From: Cryoendolithus antarcticus
Taxonomy: Eukaryota; Ascomycota; Dothideomycetes; Cladosporiales; Cladosporiaceae
DNA length: 64,000 bases
NCBI GenBank assembly: GCA_002077065.1
Contig: NAJO01000024.1
Coordinates: forward strand, 124,001 to 188,000
Reading direction: 5' to 3'
In this document: positions 30,801 through 41,375 of the stretch, piece by piece
Layout: the number at the start of each line of letters is the position of its first letter
Numbering within the stretch: the first letter of the stretch is position 1
Position numbers and translations under genes: made by a program
The notes under the pieces: generated by a model
The model's database searches: none
Told to the model about the DNA's origin: nothing
Seen by the model: the letters and a program-made list of their open reading frames with translations, nothing else

Positions 30801-33800
30801 TTACAGAGTATATCCTCCTACCGCAGCACTCCTCCAGCTCCTCACAGGTCTAGTGTCCTCAAGCTCCACGACCCATCGAAGTGCCTCTTTAGCCTTTCCC
30901 ACTTGCCCGCTCAGCTCATGGTTCCTCGCCAGAGCAAGCCAAGCTTCAGAATCATCCCAGCCTGTACCAAGACGAGTGAGAGTCGAGAGCAATAGGTACG
31001 CGCGATCGCGAGCTGCTAGTCTGTTGAGCTCAGCTGGTGTCGGATCTTTGGAAACCTTTTGATGTGGCGTGGCAGATGTGTAGTGCTGCGACTCTGTCGG
31101 AGGTGTAGTTGAAGCGAGGAGGGAGGGGTTCGAACTCGAGGGGATTGGAAGTAAGAGGAGCTCGGGGGCCTCGGCGGGGAGCTTCTGTTCGTACATGTCC
31201 ATCAAGAGCTCGGAGAGCGCTATGATGGTTTTCGGGTGATCGGGAAAGTATGTGAGTGAGTGCTCGTAATGCTCGATGGCGTCGAAGTGCAGTGTGCGGG
31301 CAAGCGCGAGGTCTCCCTTCTGTATGGGTTGTCAGCATTTGCAGACTCCTGCCGTCATCGGAGAACTTACAGTAGACCACACGTCTGCCCACAGTTCATC
31401 AACGCTTGCTCCACCTCGCCAGCCCTTGTAGAAGAAACTACGCGCACTCGAGCGCTCGGCACCGACATCTGCTTCGAATGCTTCCACGAGCTTAGCAGCT
31501 TCATCGACCGCTCCAGATGCATCATCGAGGCCTTCTGCGCGCATGTACAGATCGGCTATGAACAGCCATACTCGTACCAGTAAACTCAACTTGTGCCGTC
31601 GCTGTTGCGCGGCAGGGTACGATGTACTAGGGGAACCTCTCGTGACAATATGGGAGGGTGACTGGGGTTCATCTGGTCGCCGTGGCAATGCCTTTTCGTT
31701 CGTGTGTTGAGTCTGCCCGAGGGACGAAGGGGCAGGGTCCGCAGTTGAGTCTTTAGCTGCACTCAATCCATTCGTCGCATGATCCTGAGCATGAGTGTGT
31801 TCTGGCACAGGCGAGGAAACACTGGTCGTACCGGCTGCCGCGGTATTCGCCTCCCTCAAGTTGCTGCCAGAAGGCGAGCGCTTCGCCGAATGACTGTGAC
31901 GGATGTGGAAAGGCAGATGATGACGATGCTCATTTCGGCCACGTGCTTGGTCTGCCGTGTTGCCATTCTCGTTGGTAACAGTGATGGCTATAGGCGGACC
32001 CAGTGTCGAGCCGGTGGATGTCCCGTTCACCGCATTCGGAAGCGTCAGCGATTGCAACGAAGTGCGTGGAGTCTTCTCGACACTTGCTCTCCTGGATCTG
32101 GGTCGAATACTACCGACCACGCTTCGAAGCGTACCGCCACCTCTTGACGGTGGTGGCATCGTATTTGCTGTAGGCGGTGGCTTCGGCGTCCGTAATTTCT
32201 CTGGCGTGCCGAATAGTCGGGCGTACAGTGCTAGTAGCTCGTCGGTCATGTCCATAGCGGCATTCGGTCCTTCGATTAGCTCGACATACGTTAACTGGCT
32301 CATCTTGATCTGCACAATGGCTTCTTTCTGGTACTCGTCCATCTGGTCTATGACCCCTCCAGAAGTACCAGGTGACAATGCCGACTTCTCGGGATCCAGA
32401 TTTGACGTAGCATTGCCGAACAGTGTGCTCGGCTCTCCGAACTGCTCGAACGCGGCTTCGCACATCCTGACGGCACTTTCGTGCTGATCTTTGGCAGACA
32501 GACACAGGGAGAGCAGGTGCCACAAAGGCAGGAGTTGTGTCTCCCTTATGTATCTCTCGGACTCTGTGGCAGTGCTTTCAGACCGCGTCGCGAGCAGTGG
32601 GCGGATGATTGCGATGGCAGAATTCACGTTACGTGTCTCTGCCAGAAGTAGCGCGAGAGCATGCACAGTATCGACACTATTAGAGTCGTATTTGAGCGAG
32701 CGCTCGAGATGAGTTCGCGCGTCGGCGAGGAGTCCAGATCGTGCTTCGGTATCGTATGTCAATGCTGCCCAGTGAGACTTGCTAACGCCCAGAGCCCTAT
32801 ACGCAGCGGCTAGTGTCGCTGGCTGGAGTATAGTCTCGGTAGGATGGCTCACTGGATGGGTCGTCTCGGCTTTGTTGTCGTCGCTGCTGCCAACTACCTG
32901 ATCTGCGCTCACTGGTTTCTGCTGATCCAGCCAACGTTCGACGTCTTTACCGACCTCGACAGCTTTCTCGGCTTCATCTCGACCGCCGTATCGACACAGC
33001 AATCTGATCGCTTCCGCTGCGGTCAACAAAGCGGTATCGTCGTCATCGAAGCCAAGCTCATGCTTCCCTGTCTTTGCAGCTCGTGCTTTACCTTTACTCA
33101 CGATCTCAACATAGCTGTCGAATGCATGCATGGCCAAATCGAACTCCCCGAGCGAGGCGTGGACGTTGAAAAGTGATCGCAAAATCTGGGTGGAGTGGAA
33201 CGTCTTCGTTGCTGCGAGGTAGAGCATATCGAGCATCTCTCGGCTGACTGCCTCTTTGCCTCCACCCAGAAGCTCGGAGTCTGACCAGGAGGTCCCGGTC
33301 ACAACCCGCCAATTCATCATAGCTTGCTGCACGTAATCCTCTACTTCGCCGTTGTACTGTGTTGCTTTGGGGAAGTCCGTAGCGCTCATGAGTGAGGATT
33401 CGTAGGTCCTCGCAGCATTGCGGAGCTCTGAGTACTGCTGCAGTCGTGACTTGGACTCGCGCGCCGGGGAGTGCGCTTCTTGTTCAGCGTGCAGAATTTG
33501 CGACTGCGCAAGGTAGTAAGTCCACCATATCTGCCTTCGAGAGACCTCCCATCCTATTGAAGGACCTGTGCTGCGATCGGATGCTGACGGCGATCGCTGC
33601 CAGAAGCCATTCCATGCACTGAATGCTCTGAGCGCGTCCACTGTCGGTGGTGGCGTATGTCCTGACTTCGTGGGCTTGTAGAAATGCGAGCATGCCTGCG
33701 CGATGATCTTCTCCGTCCATCTGCGTAACTCGGGAGTTCGATATCCCGGCGTTTGCTGGACTGCATTTCGCCATAGATTTTCGGCCTCCTGCTCCCTTCC

Positions 33801-34325
33801 TAGATCGTGCAGACATGTTCCTCGAATGTACGTTGACTTCACGCCACACACTTCTATCCAGCCCAGAGCAGAAGGCAGACTACTCAGTGTGCCTGATTGA
33901 GGTATATGCGCTGGCAATGCTCGCAACGCAGCTTCATGGTTTCCCTGTAGCCAGTGGATCTCCGCGAGACATGTACCCGCCACAAACGCGTCCTCCTCAA
34001 TGCTGTTGCCGATCGAGACAGCCTTCTCCAGCTGCGGCACTAGTATACTTAGTCCAGTCAAGCCCGTGGACGAGGCCGTGCCTGGCCGATTGGAGGTGTT
34101 TGCGATCTGAGCCTCTGATCTCGCAGCCAGTGTGAGGCAAGTCCGGTTCGGCGCATGCTTATCCGTCTTGCGCGCAAGCTCTGCAATCTCTCCCCAGTTC
34201 CCGTTGCATAGCGCCTGATCCAGAAGTCCAAGATACCTTGACCCCTTCTCGGCATTGGGTGTGCCCATCGCGGGAGACCAGACGGAGGGTCTCCTCTTGA
34301 TTTTTGACCAGGAGCGATTGGACAA
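30801..34325 (-). CDS. YPP1: TPR protein Ypp1 (PI4-kinase plasma-membrane scaffold)
   Basis: Two exons, 31371-34325 and 30801-31319, with a 51-nt intron (31320-31370: GTAAGT donor, CATACAG acceptor); 1157 residues. It is helical throughout, with TPR-like units such as YLGLLDQALCNGNWGEIAEL near the start and DLALARTLHFDAIEHYEHSL then FPDHPKTIIALSELLMDMYE near the end. A long Ser/Pro/Asn-rich insertion lies around residues 700-880. This layout fits fungal Ypp1 (TTC7-like), which with Efr3 anchors the PI4-kinase Stt4 at the plasma membrane and was first linked to endocytosis. The C-terminus reads VVELEDTRPVRSWR then GGYTL. The stop codon overlaps a consensus splice donor. It shares a 230-bp divergent promoter with RIX1. 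Confidence 0.85.
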
Positions 34326-34555
34326 GGCCCGTGACTAACTGGAACTCAATCGCCTCTCCTGCTCCTCCATCATATTCCTGACCTCAACGAGATTCTCTGC
34401 CAAAATATGACTTCGGGTGTGAGGTCTCACGCATGTGAATGGATCATTGGCTGAACGTTGATTCGCTTAAACTTTCGCTTGCACTCGCGTAAAATTACTC
34501 GGGCTGAATCCGAGTCGAATGAAATCTCCATTACCACCGCGGCTATATCTCGTAT
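34326..34555. promoter_or_regulatory. Shared divergent promoter, YPP1 / RIX1
   Basis: 230 bp between two divergent starts. It is comparatively A/T-rich around 34390-34530. Promoter role is inferred from position. Confidence 0.5.
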
Positions 34556-36397
34556 ATGATTGCTTCCAAACTTGAGATAGGAGACTCGGTCATGAGTCGC
34601 AAGTCCAGTCCACAGGCTGTGGCGACGCTCAAGCAAATAAGCTATCGCATTGCATCGACACCAGTCGAAAGACTTCCTCAGATCATCCCAAATCTCGCTG
34701 GCTTGCTATGGAATTGCAGAGACCTGCTGGGGTCGACTTCAGCTTTCACCAAACAGGGAAGCGATGATGGCATGCTCATTCACAGGCTCAATGTTCAACT
34801 CACGACACTTCTGCAGGACCGCACCGTCCAAGGTAGATGGTCTGCGGTCGTGCTAACGAAGGCCATAATCGAAGCTGGCGGGCTCGAAACGCTCAGCAAA
34901 TCCAATGGCTGGGTCAAGAATCTTCTGGGCATCCTGAAGAAACCAGATCCTCCAACGACTCGATGTTTGACAGTAATCACCTTGACCAGGATATTCACGC
35001 TCACTTGGGATCACTCAAATCTGATCCGCGAGATTACCACGCCAGCCTTGCCGACGTTCATCTCGACCTGTCTCAGCAATGTCGAGCGCAAGACCTGCTC
35101 ATCGAGCGAGATTCAGACCGTTCTAGAGGCTTTCGCTGTGCTGGTGCCTCGCCACCCGGCTACGTTCAGAACGTTCGAGGGTCAGATCCGCAGTTTATGC
35201 AAGCGGATCCTTTCCAACGATGAGCATATTGCCCGATCAATGTACTACAGCGAAGGTCATCGGGCTGCCGCGCGATTGCTGCTTGTAGCCTTGCACTGCT
35301 GTGCGCCAAAGCATGGTGCCTTTGAGAAGTGGGACGAGACCTTCAAGACCACCACCACAGCTGCTCACGCCACATGCGATCGGGTCTTCAGAGCCGTGAT
35401 AGAAGACTGGAAGTCGACATCGGGAATACAACCATCCATTTCATCCCAGGATCTGGTAGTCGGGGAGTGCCAGTCAGTCGACGAGGACGCCGCGGGACTA
35501 AGCCGTTGGAGCGGCATCTTCGCCGGTGGACAGCGACTGATCACTCTGGTCGATCTTGTTAGCAGCCACGTCACTTCCTCTACTGCTGGTCCTGGACCTG
35601 TACGCCTTGGCATGATGTTGGACTTGATCACGCGGATCTGCGGCGTCATAGTGCCTACAGCTGGCCGGCAGGACTTCACCAAACCCAATCAACAGATAGC
35701 TAAGGATGAACGTGATGCACTCTATACTCTGCTCCCTGGTGTTCACGTTGCGGTGCTTCGGCTGATGATCGTTGTACTGGAACGCTTTGGTACAGCAATT
35801 ACGTCGGTGATCCCCGGTCTACTCGACCAGTCTCTCTGGGTATTCCGGGCTGAGAAGGGTGACGATTCGATCAGGGCAGCCATATACGCGCTACATGCCG
35901 ACATTCTTACCTTGATAGGCCAAACGCTGGACAAGGATCAGGTCATAGAGCTCACTCAGGTAGTCATGAGCTGCTGCAGTGACCTGCTACCCGAGGACGA
36001 ACCCACCTCAGCAGTGATGAACGGGACGTTCAATGGGATCGGTATAAACAAGCACTCCAGTAATGGCTCAGCGAGATCAGCGCACACAAAAAGCACAGCT
36101 GTGTATCATGAGCTTGAACACGCTGCTGCGCGTCTCTTGCCCGTGCTTCTTGCAAAACTCAACGCAAGACACATGCCTCGAAAACTTCGCGCTCAGCTAG
36201 ATCGCACTGCGATCTTAATAAAGAACAAAGAGGGTCTGATTGCCAGCGTCCTCAACCCTCCTGTCAATGCAGCTGCAACGGGACTGCAGTCGAGTCTGCT
36301 GCCGTTTCTAGCGAAGCTGTTTCCTAGCTGTCCGGAGGTAGAGGCGATCTTGCGACCACGTATGCCCGTACTGTTGACTGGCCGGAAAGGTAGCGAG

Positions 36398-36429
<32 letters not shown>

Positions 36430-36979
36430 AGAGGAAGAAGATGATGATGATCTGGAGGTGGAGGACGCTGATGAGGTTGAAGATGAGGTGCTAGAAATTG
36501 AGAAGGCTGGGAGCGAGATTGCTGCGAAAGCCCAAGCAAGCGCCGAACCCGATCTATTGAGCGCACTCGACGAACACCTCGACAGCACCTCTGGACAGGA
36601 TCAAAGCGAAGACCTATACGATGCTACACCTCCAGCAAGCACTGTTAATGCTTCGGCATTTGGCTCCGCGACAGTGACCGCCCCGCCGATTGGCGCTTCC
36701 AAGCGCACGACGCCGCACTCGGGAGCTTTGGACCATGAACCCGAGCAATCTTCGAAACGTCAGCGCATGACTTTGGACCCTGAGCCAGTATCAGCTGCTC
36801 CTTCAATTACTTCTGTCCAGGAGCAGCCGGCTGTCCTCGGCGCCGGGCTGGCGGCTGCAGCTGCAGAGGCGCTGAGTGATGATGGCAGTGACTTTGAAAT
36901 GCCACCGTTGACCATGGAGATGGACACGGACTCGGAAGACGAAGGCGATGAGGAGGACGAGGATGTCTTTCCTTTGTAG
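34556..36979 (+). CDS. RIX1: Pre-rRNA processing protein RIX1
   Basis: Intronless frame of 807 residues from the first ATG; a second ATG at 34592 (MSRKSSPQAV) would remove 12 residues and is equally possible. The conserved N-terminal helical-repeat domain runs to about residue 450, with IPNLAGLLWNCRDLL, GRWSAVVLTKAIIEAGG and NGWVKNLLGILKKPDPPTTR, typical of Rix1/PELP1. In yeast the Rix1-Ipi1-Ipi3 complex acts in the nucleus on ITS2 removal and on remodelling of the pre-60S particle with Rea1. After residue 590 the protein is disordered, with a run of consecutive Glu codons at about 36398-36440 followed by Asp, then a Pro/Ser-rich tail ending in an acidic segment. The acidic run is encoded by a GAG/GAA microsatellite and may vary in length between strains. 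Confidence 0.85.
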
Positions 36980-37410
36980 GTTTGCTTTGATTCTGGCGTG
37001 CAATATGTAGCTTCCGTAAATCTGATTGTAGCCTCGTCGAGTCTCAAGATTCATTCTCTTGACCTCATTGCCAAATGTCCGTGCTTGCACTTGATACTTC
37101 ACAGTTGTTCCTTCTGCAGTCGCGACCGTCGCGAGAGTTCCGATTTGGTCGTTGTTCAGATGTGAGAGCAGTCATTACATCGATTGAGTACTACATCTCG
37201 ACTGGTTGGCGCGAGTCGTGGGTATCGTGCATTTGACTCCAAGTCGTTTCAACCTCTTTCTGTCTGCGAAACCCGATACAGCTGCGAAGTCACGAACAGT
37301 CCAACCAAGGCATGAGCACAGATAACTCCGAGAAACAAAGCATTTGTTGTCACATCCCAAATATCTATATTGCCAGAAGACGCAGATGCTGATCATTACA
37401 TAGTTCTACA
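36980..37410. other. Intergenic, RIX1 3' flank and PHA2 promoter
   Basis: Tandem plus-strand genes are separated by 431 bp. Nothing beyond terminator and promoter functions is expected and nothing specific is seen. Confidence 0.55.
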
Positions 37411-38379
37411 ATGACCAAAGCCAATGGTGCCCAAGAAAAAGCTCGACAGACTGTCGTCTTTCTCGGACCAGTCGCATCATACACCCATGCCGCCGCTCTT
37501 CAGCGATTCAGCAAGACTGGCTATGAGTTGAGGCCCGTCACAACGATCGAAGACATCTTCGCGGCCGTAGCAGATTCCACTGCAGATCGAGGCGTCGTTC
37601 CCTTCGAGAACAGCACCAATGGCATCGTACCCGCTACACTCGACTTGTTCGCCAATGCGTCTGGCAAGTACGGTGAGCTCGAGGTCATTGGAGAGGAGTA
37701 CGTCGCTGTCAATCACTGCATCGTCGGACTTGCATCAGGGAGCATTCCCCACGACGCAGCGAAGCCAAACCTTTCGTACATAACGACGCTGTACTCCCAT
37801 CCTCAAGCCTGGGGCCAGTGCACGAAGTTTCTGTCTGCCAACCTCGCCAAAGCAGAACATGTAGATACCTCGTCTACTTCCCGCGCCGCTGAGCTGGTCT
37901 CCGTCGGCAAAGATCCTGTCATTGCTGCGATCTCCTCGGCACTGGCAGCAAAGCACTACAAACTTGATGTCCTGGCCGATAGCATACAAAACACATCGAA
38001 CAACACCACGCGATTCCTCATTATACGACGGAATTCTACCTCATCACCCGGGAAACCGCGATCAGATGCAGGGTCAGATAACGATGGGACAGGATGGAAG
38101 ACTCTCATATCCTTCACCGTTCCCCACACAACTCCAGGAGCTCTGGCGGATTGTCTAGCAGTCTTCAAAGCCCACGATCTGAACCTGACTGGGTTCCATA
38201 CGAGACCTTTCAGCAGTCAAGTCGATGGTGGCGAGGCAGCTTGGCGATATATCTTCTTCGCTGAGTTTGGAGGACGGAGAGGGGAGAGCTCTGTTGACGA
38301 TGCGTTTCAGGAGCTGCTCGGAGTGGCTGAGAGTGGGCGATGGCTTGGGAGTTGGGAAGAGGGGACGGCGAAGGGGTGA
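37411..38379 (+). CDS. PHA2: Prephenate dehydratase
   Basis: Intronless 322-residue enzyme that converts prephenate to phenylpyruvate, the committed step to phenylalanine. The catalytic domain begins at FLGPVASYTHAAALQRF and includes the substrate-site pattern GVVPFENSTNGIVPATLDL, then YSHPQAWGQC and NTTRFLIIRR with the catalytic Thr of the TRF motif. The C-terminal ACT domain (from about residue 225, LISFTVPHTTPGALADCLAVF) normally binds phenylalanine for feedback inhibition. Its binding loop reads LTGFHTRPF where many homologues have ESRP, a modest change. A short Ser/Gly/Asp-rich insert (about residues 207-222) separates the two domains. The start ATG is the first in frame. Confidence 0.95.
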   Translation: MTKANGAQEKARQTVVFLGPVASYTHAAALQRFSKTGYELRPVTTIEDIFAAVADSTADRGVVPFENSTNGIVPATLDLFANASGKYGELEVIGEEYVAVNHCIVGLASGSIPHDAAKPNLSYITTLYSHPQAWGQCTKFLSANLAKAEHVDTSSTSRAAELVSVGKDPVIAAISSALAAKHYKLDVLADSIQNTSNNTTRFLIIRRNSTSSPGKPRSDAGSDNDGTGWKTLISFTVPHTTPGALADCLAVFKAHDLNLTGFHTRPFSSQVDGGEAAWRYIFFAEFGGRRGESSVDDAFQELLGVAESGRWLGSWEEGTAKG

Positions 38380-38819
38380 AAGTCGGCCGCGTTCCTGGTG
38401 GTCACCACAAGCACATGGGCGGTCACGCAACACTCAGGCCAGATTCTCCCACCGTCGATGCCTCGCCGTGAACAGACGGACGAGTCTTGATCGATATATC
38501 GATTCGAGCAGACGATCGAGCCGGTATGAGAAGAGCATAACGCGTAAATCAACGCGCAAGGCATGGAAGAGGAGAGCATGTGGCTTGCGAGAATGACATG
38601 GCTCATGGTACTACAGGCAACTGAATCAAGGAAACCGAATCCACTCAATCCTTCCCACTGCGCCCTGCCCAAAAGTGGGTATCTGTAACTTCCTCTTCAT
38701 CGAACAATCACGTCCCTCGCAGACTCCGCAAGAGAAGCGCCACCTGCGTAGCACCTCGCGCATACTCCTGTCTCGTCACACACAACACACGACCATCGCG
38801 TCCTCCATCATACAGCCGA
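38380..38819. other. Intergenic between convergent PHA2 and H2A.Z
   Basis: Convergent 3' flanks of 440 bp. No feature is recognised. Confidence 0.55.
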
Positions 38820-39469
38820 CTAAGCACCCTCCTTCTTTCCCTTCTTCTGCTCGACCTTGAGCAACAACGCGCGATTGATATGCGGCAGCACACCACCGAA
38901 CGCAATGGTAGCCCTGATCAGGCTATCCAACTCCTCATCTCCACGGATGGCCAACTGCAGATGACGCGGCGTGATGCGCTTGACTTTGAGATCCTTCGCG
39001 GCGTTTCCGGCCAACTCGAGCACTTCGGCGGTGAGGTATTCGAGGACTGCGGTGACGTAGACGGCGGCTTTGGCGCCAACGCGCATCTTGTTCTGGGTTT
39101 GCGACTTGAGGAAACGCTTGACACGTCCGCAGGGGAACTGTATGGAAAACATGGGTTAGTTTGCGGTGCTCGGCTGAAGAGAAGAGGTCGTCTGTGGGCG
39201 CGATGGATGGTGTGGTTTGTGCGGGTGTTGCGACGCGCCGCAAGAGCAGATATCACTGCCTGCTTGCCAAGCCTGCCTTCTTCAGGCGCGTGTAATTGTT
39301 TGCCAACTTACCTGGAGTCCAGCCTTCGCGGAGTGCGACTTCTGCGTCTTCCCAGAACTATCGCCAGCCTTTCCTCCAGTCTTACCGCCAGTCTTTCCTG
39401 TTACTTCATGTCAGAGTCATCCGGAGAGTCGCGTCGGCGCTGTTGAGTCGTACCTTTACCGCCAGCCAT
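38820..39469 (-). CDS. HTZ1: Histone variant H2A.Z
   Basis: Three exons: 39454-39469 (16 nt), 39312-39397 (86 nt) and 38820-39137, with introns of 56 nt and 174 nt. The joined product has 139 residues. The tail [20 protein letters not shown] is rich in acetylatable lysines. The histone fold follows with [55 protein letters not shown] and [15 protein letters not shown]. The DEELDSLI part and the C-terminus [20 protein letters not shown] separate H2A.Z from canonical H2A, which has a longer PNIQ docking tail. H2A.Z marks nucleosomes beside promoters; SWR1 deposits it and INO80, encoded at 51570 in this window, has been reported to remove it. Tiny first exons are common in fungal histone genes. 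Confidence 0.96.
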
Positions 39470-40215
39470 CGCGAAAGTCGGTATGGGATGTATAAATGTT
39501 GCGGAACGAAGTGTGATATGCGACTTTGCAATCAGTCGATGTTGTATGTAGAGTACGCGAAATGTGCGGTGGTCGGTTCAGATGGAAGTAGCGGGCGCGT
39601 TCAGACTTCGGCTGCTTGTTGTTGCGTATCGGCGTCCGGAGCTAGGACCTTCGCGCCGAGCCACATTCCTTGCGAGATAGCGTCCACGTGACCATATCTG
39701 GCCTGGTGGAAGGCGCGCCTTGTGAGAGACTGCAGAGCTATGCTCGGCCATCGCGTGCTAGTTTTCATCTTAAGTTGGTAGTCGGAGCGCTATATGGTCA
39801 GTCTGCGCGTTGCTGCGGTATGTTGCTGCGGTCCCGTAGCTGTTGAAGCCGGGAGGCCCAGCTGGTGGTCAAGAATACTTCAGGCCTGCTGGCAGTGATA
39901 GAAATGCCACACTACCTTGCAATCCAATGCAATGATTTTGGTTCTATTTGCTGGGCATTAGCCATCATTGACGCTCTGTAGTATCCTGTTCATGATTAGC
40001 ATCGTTAGGTAGGCTTTGCCTATTCTGTAATACTTATACTTACTAAATGCAACGCGCCGCACCAAGCCTTTGCGCATCATGCCTAACATTAGGGGAATAT
40101 GTTTGACAGCGTTCCGGCGCACGCGGAACCAATAGTATAGTGGAACCGTGGAAGAAGCTGTCCTAATCGATGTAAATCTTGTAATCTTGTGTTGCAGTGA
40201 AGCCGAACAGTCGAG

Positions 40216-40235
40216 CTTACCTTACATAAGGTAAG
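40216..40235. repeat. 9-bp perfect inverted repeat with 2-bp spacer
   Basis: CTTACCTTA and TAAGGTAAG face each other around CA. It could be a dimeric protein-binding site or a transposon scar. Only the symmetry is seen; the role is unknown. Confidence 0.75.
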
Positions 40236-40615
40236 GTGGCTTGCGCCTTGGCACTTCACTTGCATCGAACCTTCCCACGCGTCCTTTACACCTATATCAA
40301 GTCTCGTACTAAAGTCTACATGCGTATCACCGGACGAATGTGACTACCGCATTGTATATCCTGACGCCACAGATCGTGATGTGCATGGGAGAACATTGAA
40401 GTAGTCGCTCTGAATGCTGCTGTCGAGCCCGAGCAAATACCACCCACCTCCGCTTCTCCAGAATTCTTTACCAAGGCTCTTGCCCACCTCTGTGAAAGAG
40501 CAGATTGGAACGGACTACATCCGTGAGAGTCCAGCGCGCTGGTCCTGACAACTTCGTCGCCGCATGCCACCTCTGGCTCTCGGCGGCCATTGGACGATGA
40601 GGTTGCAATAGTTGT

Positions 40616-40629
40616 GTACTGTACAGTAC
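40616..40629. repeat. 14-bp perfect palindrome
   Basis: GTACTGTACAGTAC equals its own reverse complement. It might bind a dimeric factor; no evidence of function. Confidence 0.7.
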
Positions 40630-41375
40630 CGTAGATAGCAAAGTGCCCAAGAAATGCACCTTACTAATGATCGAAGTACCACGCTCTCTTTGCCCGTTCG
40701 TCTTCCGAATCTAGTCTTCGTCGAGTCGCAGTCTCGGGTAATCAAGTCAACTTGGGTGTTCTGTATGATCTGCCCTGCTCGTCTCGTATCTAGCCGCCCT
40801 AGACGCCTGTCAAGACGCCAACATGGCGCTATCGCTCGTTTCGAGCATCCGCAGCGGTCCACGCTCCGCGCGTACTCCGCGGCGTGTGATGGCGCAGTTG
40901 ATTAACAGCCTTATCCATCGTGAATACTGTCTCGCAAATGATCGAACGTGTAACTCGGCGATAGCTCGATACAAAGGCGGCCTAGTGCTCCGCACAAGAT
41001 CTGAAACATCACGTAGCACAGCATATCGTCATGCATGGAGATCCTCACTTTCCGAGCCCGAGTCGCTTGCGCCAACTTCAAGCTTCTTAGCTCCAACTTT
41101 ATCATGCATGCCGTTGAGCTCTGTGAGGTATGGCGCAATGAACATCGCCAGCCATTGCCGTCGGCGTTCCTCGTAGATCGTCATGCACGACTTTTCTCCT
41201 CTTCTCAATGACCTGCGCCAGTCGTAGGAATACGAATGTCAAATATCGCCAGTGAATTCGATCAACGTTAAACTCATTGGCCGCTGCTTCCCGCTTAAGG
41301 CGTCATAGTACCTGTCCGATAAGACAAGGGCCGCCTCCATTGTCGTTGCAGAGATGCGTGCCTGAGACTGGTACG

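Larger units (their letters stand above)
39470..41375. other. Long intergenic region between H2A.Z and the PH-LRR gene
   Basis: About 1.9 kb between divergent starts. The central part (about 39880-40330) is visibly more A/T-rich than the flanks and holds an inverted repeat at 40216-40235; a 14-bp palindrome lies at 40616-40629. No gene or intact transposon is seen. An old solo LTR or other mobile-element remnant is possible but unproven. Confidence 0.5.
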
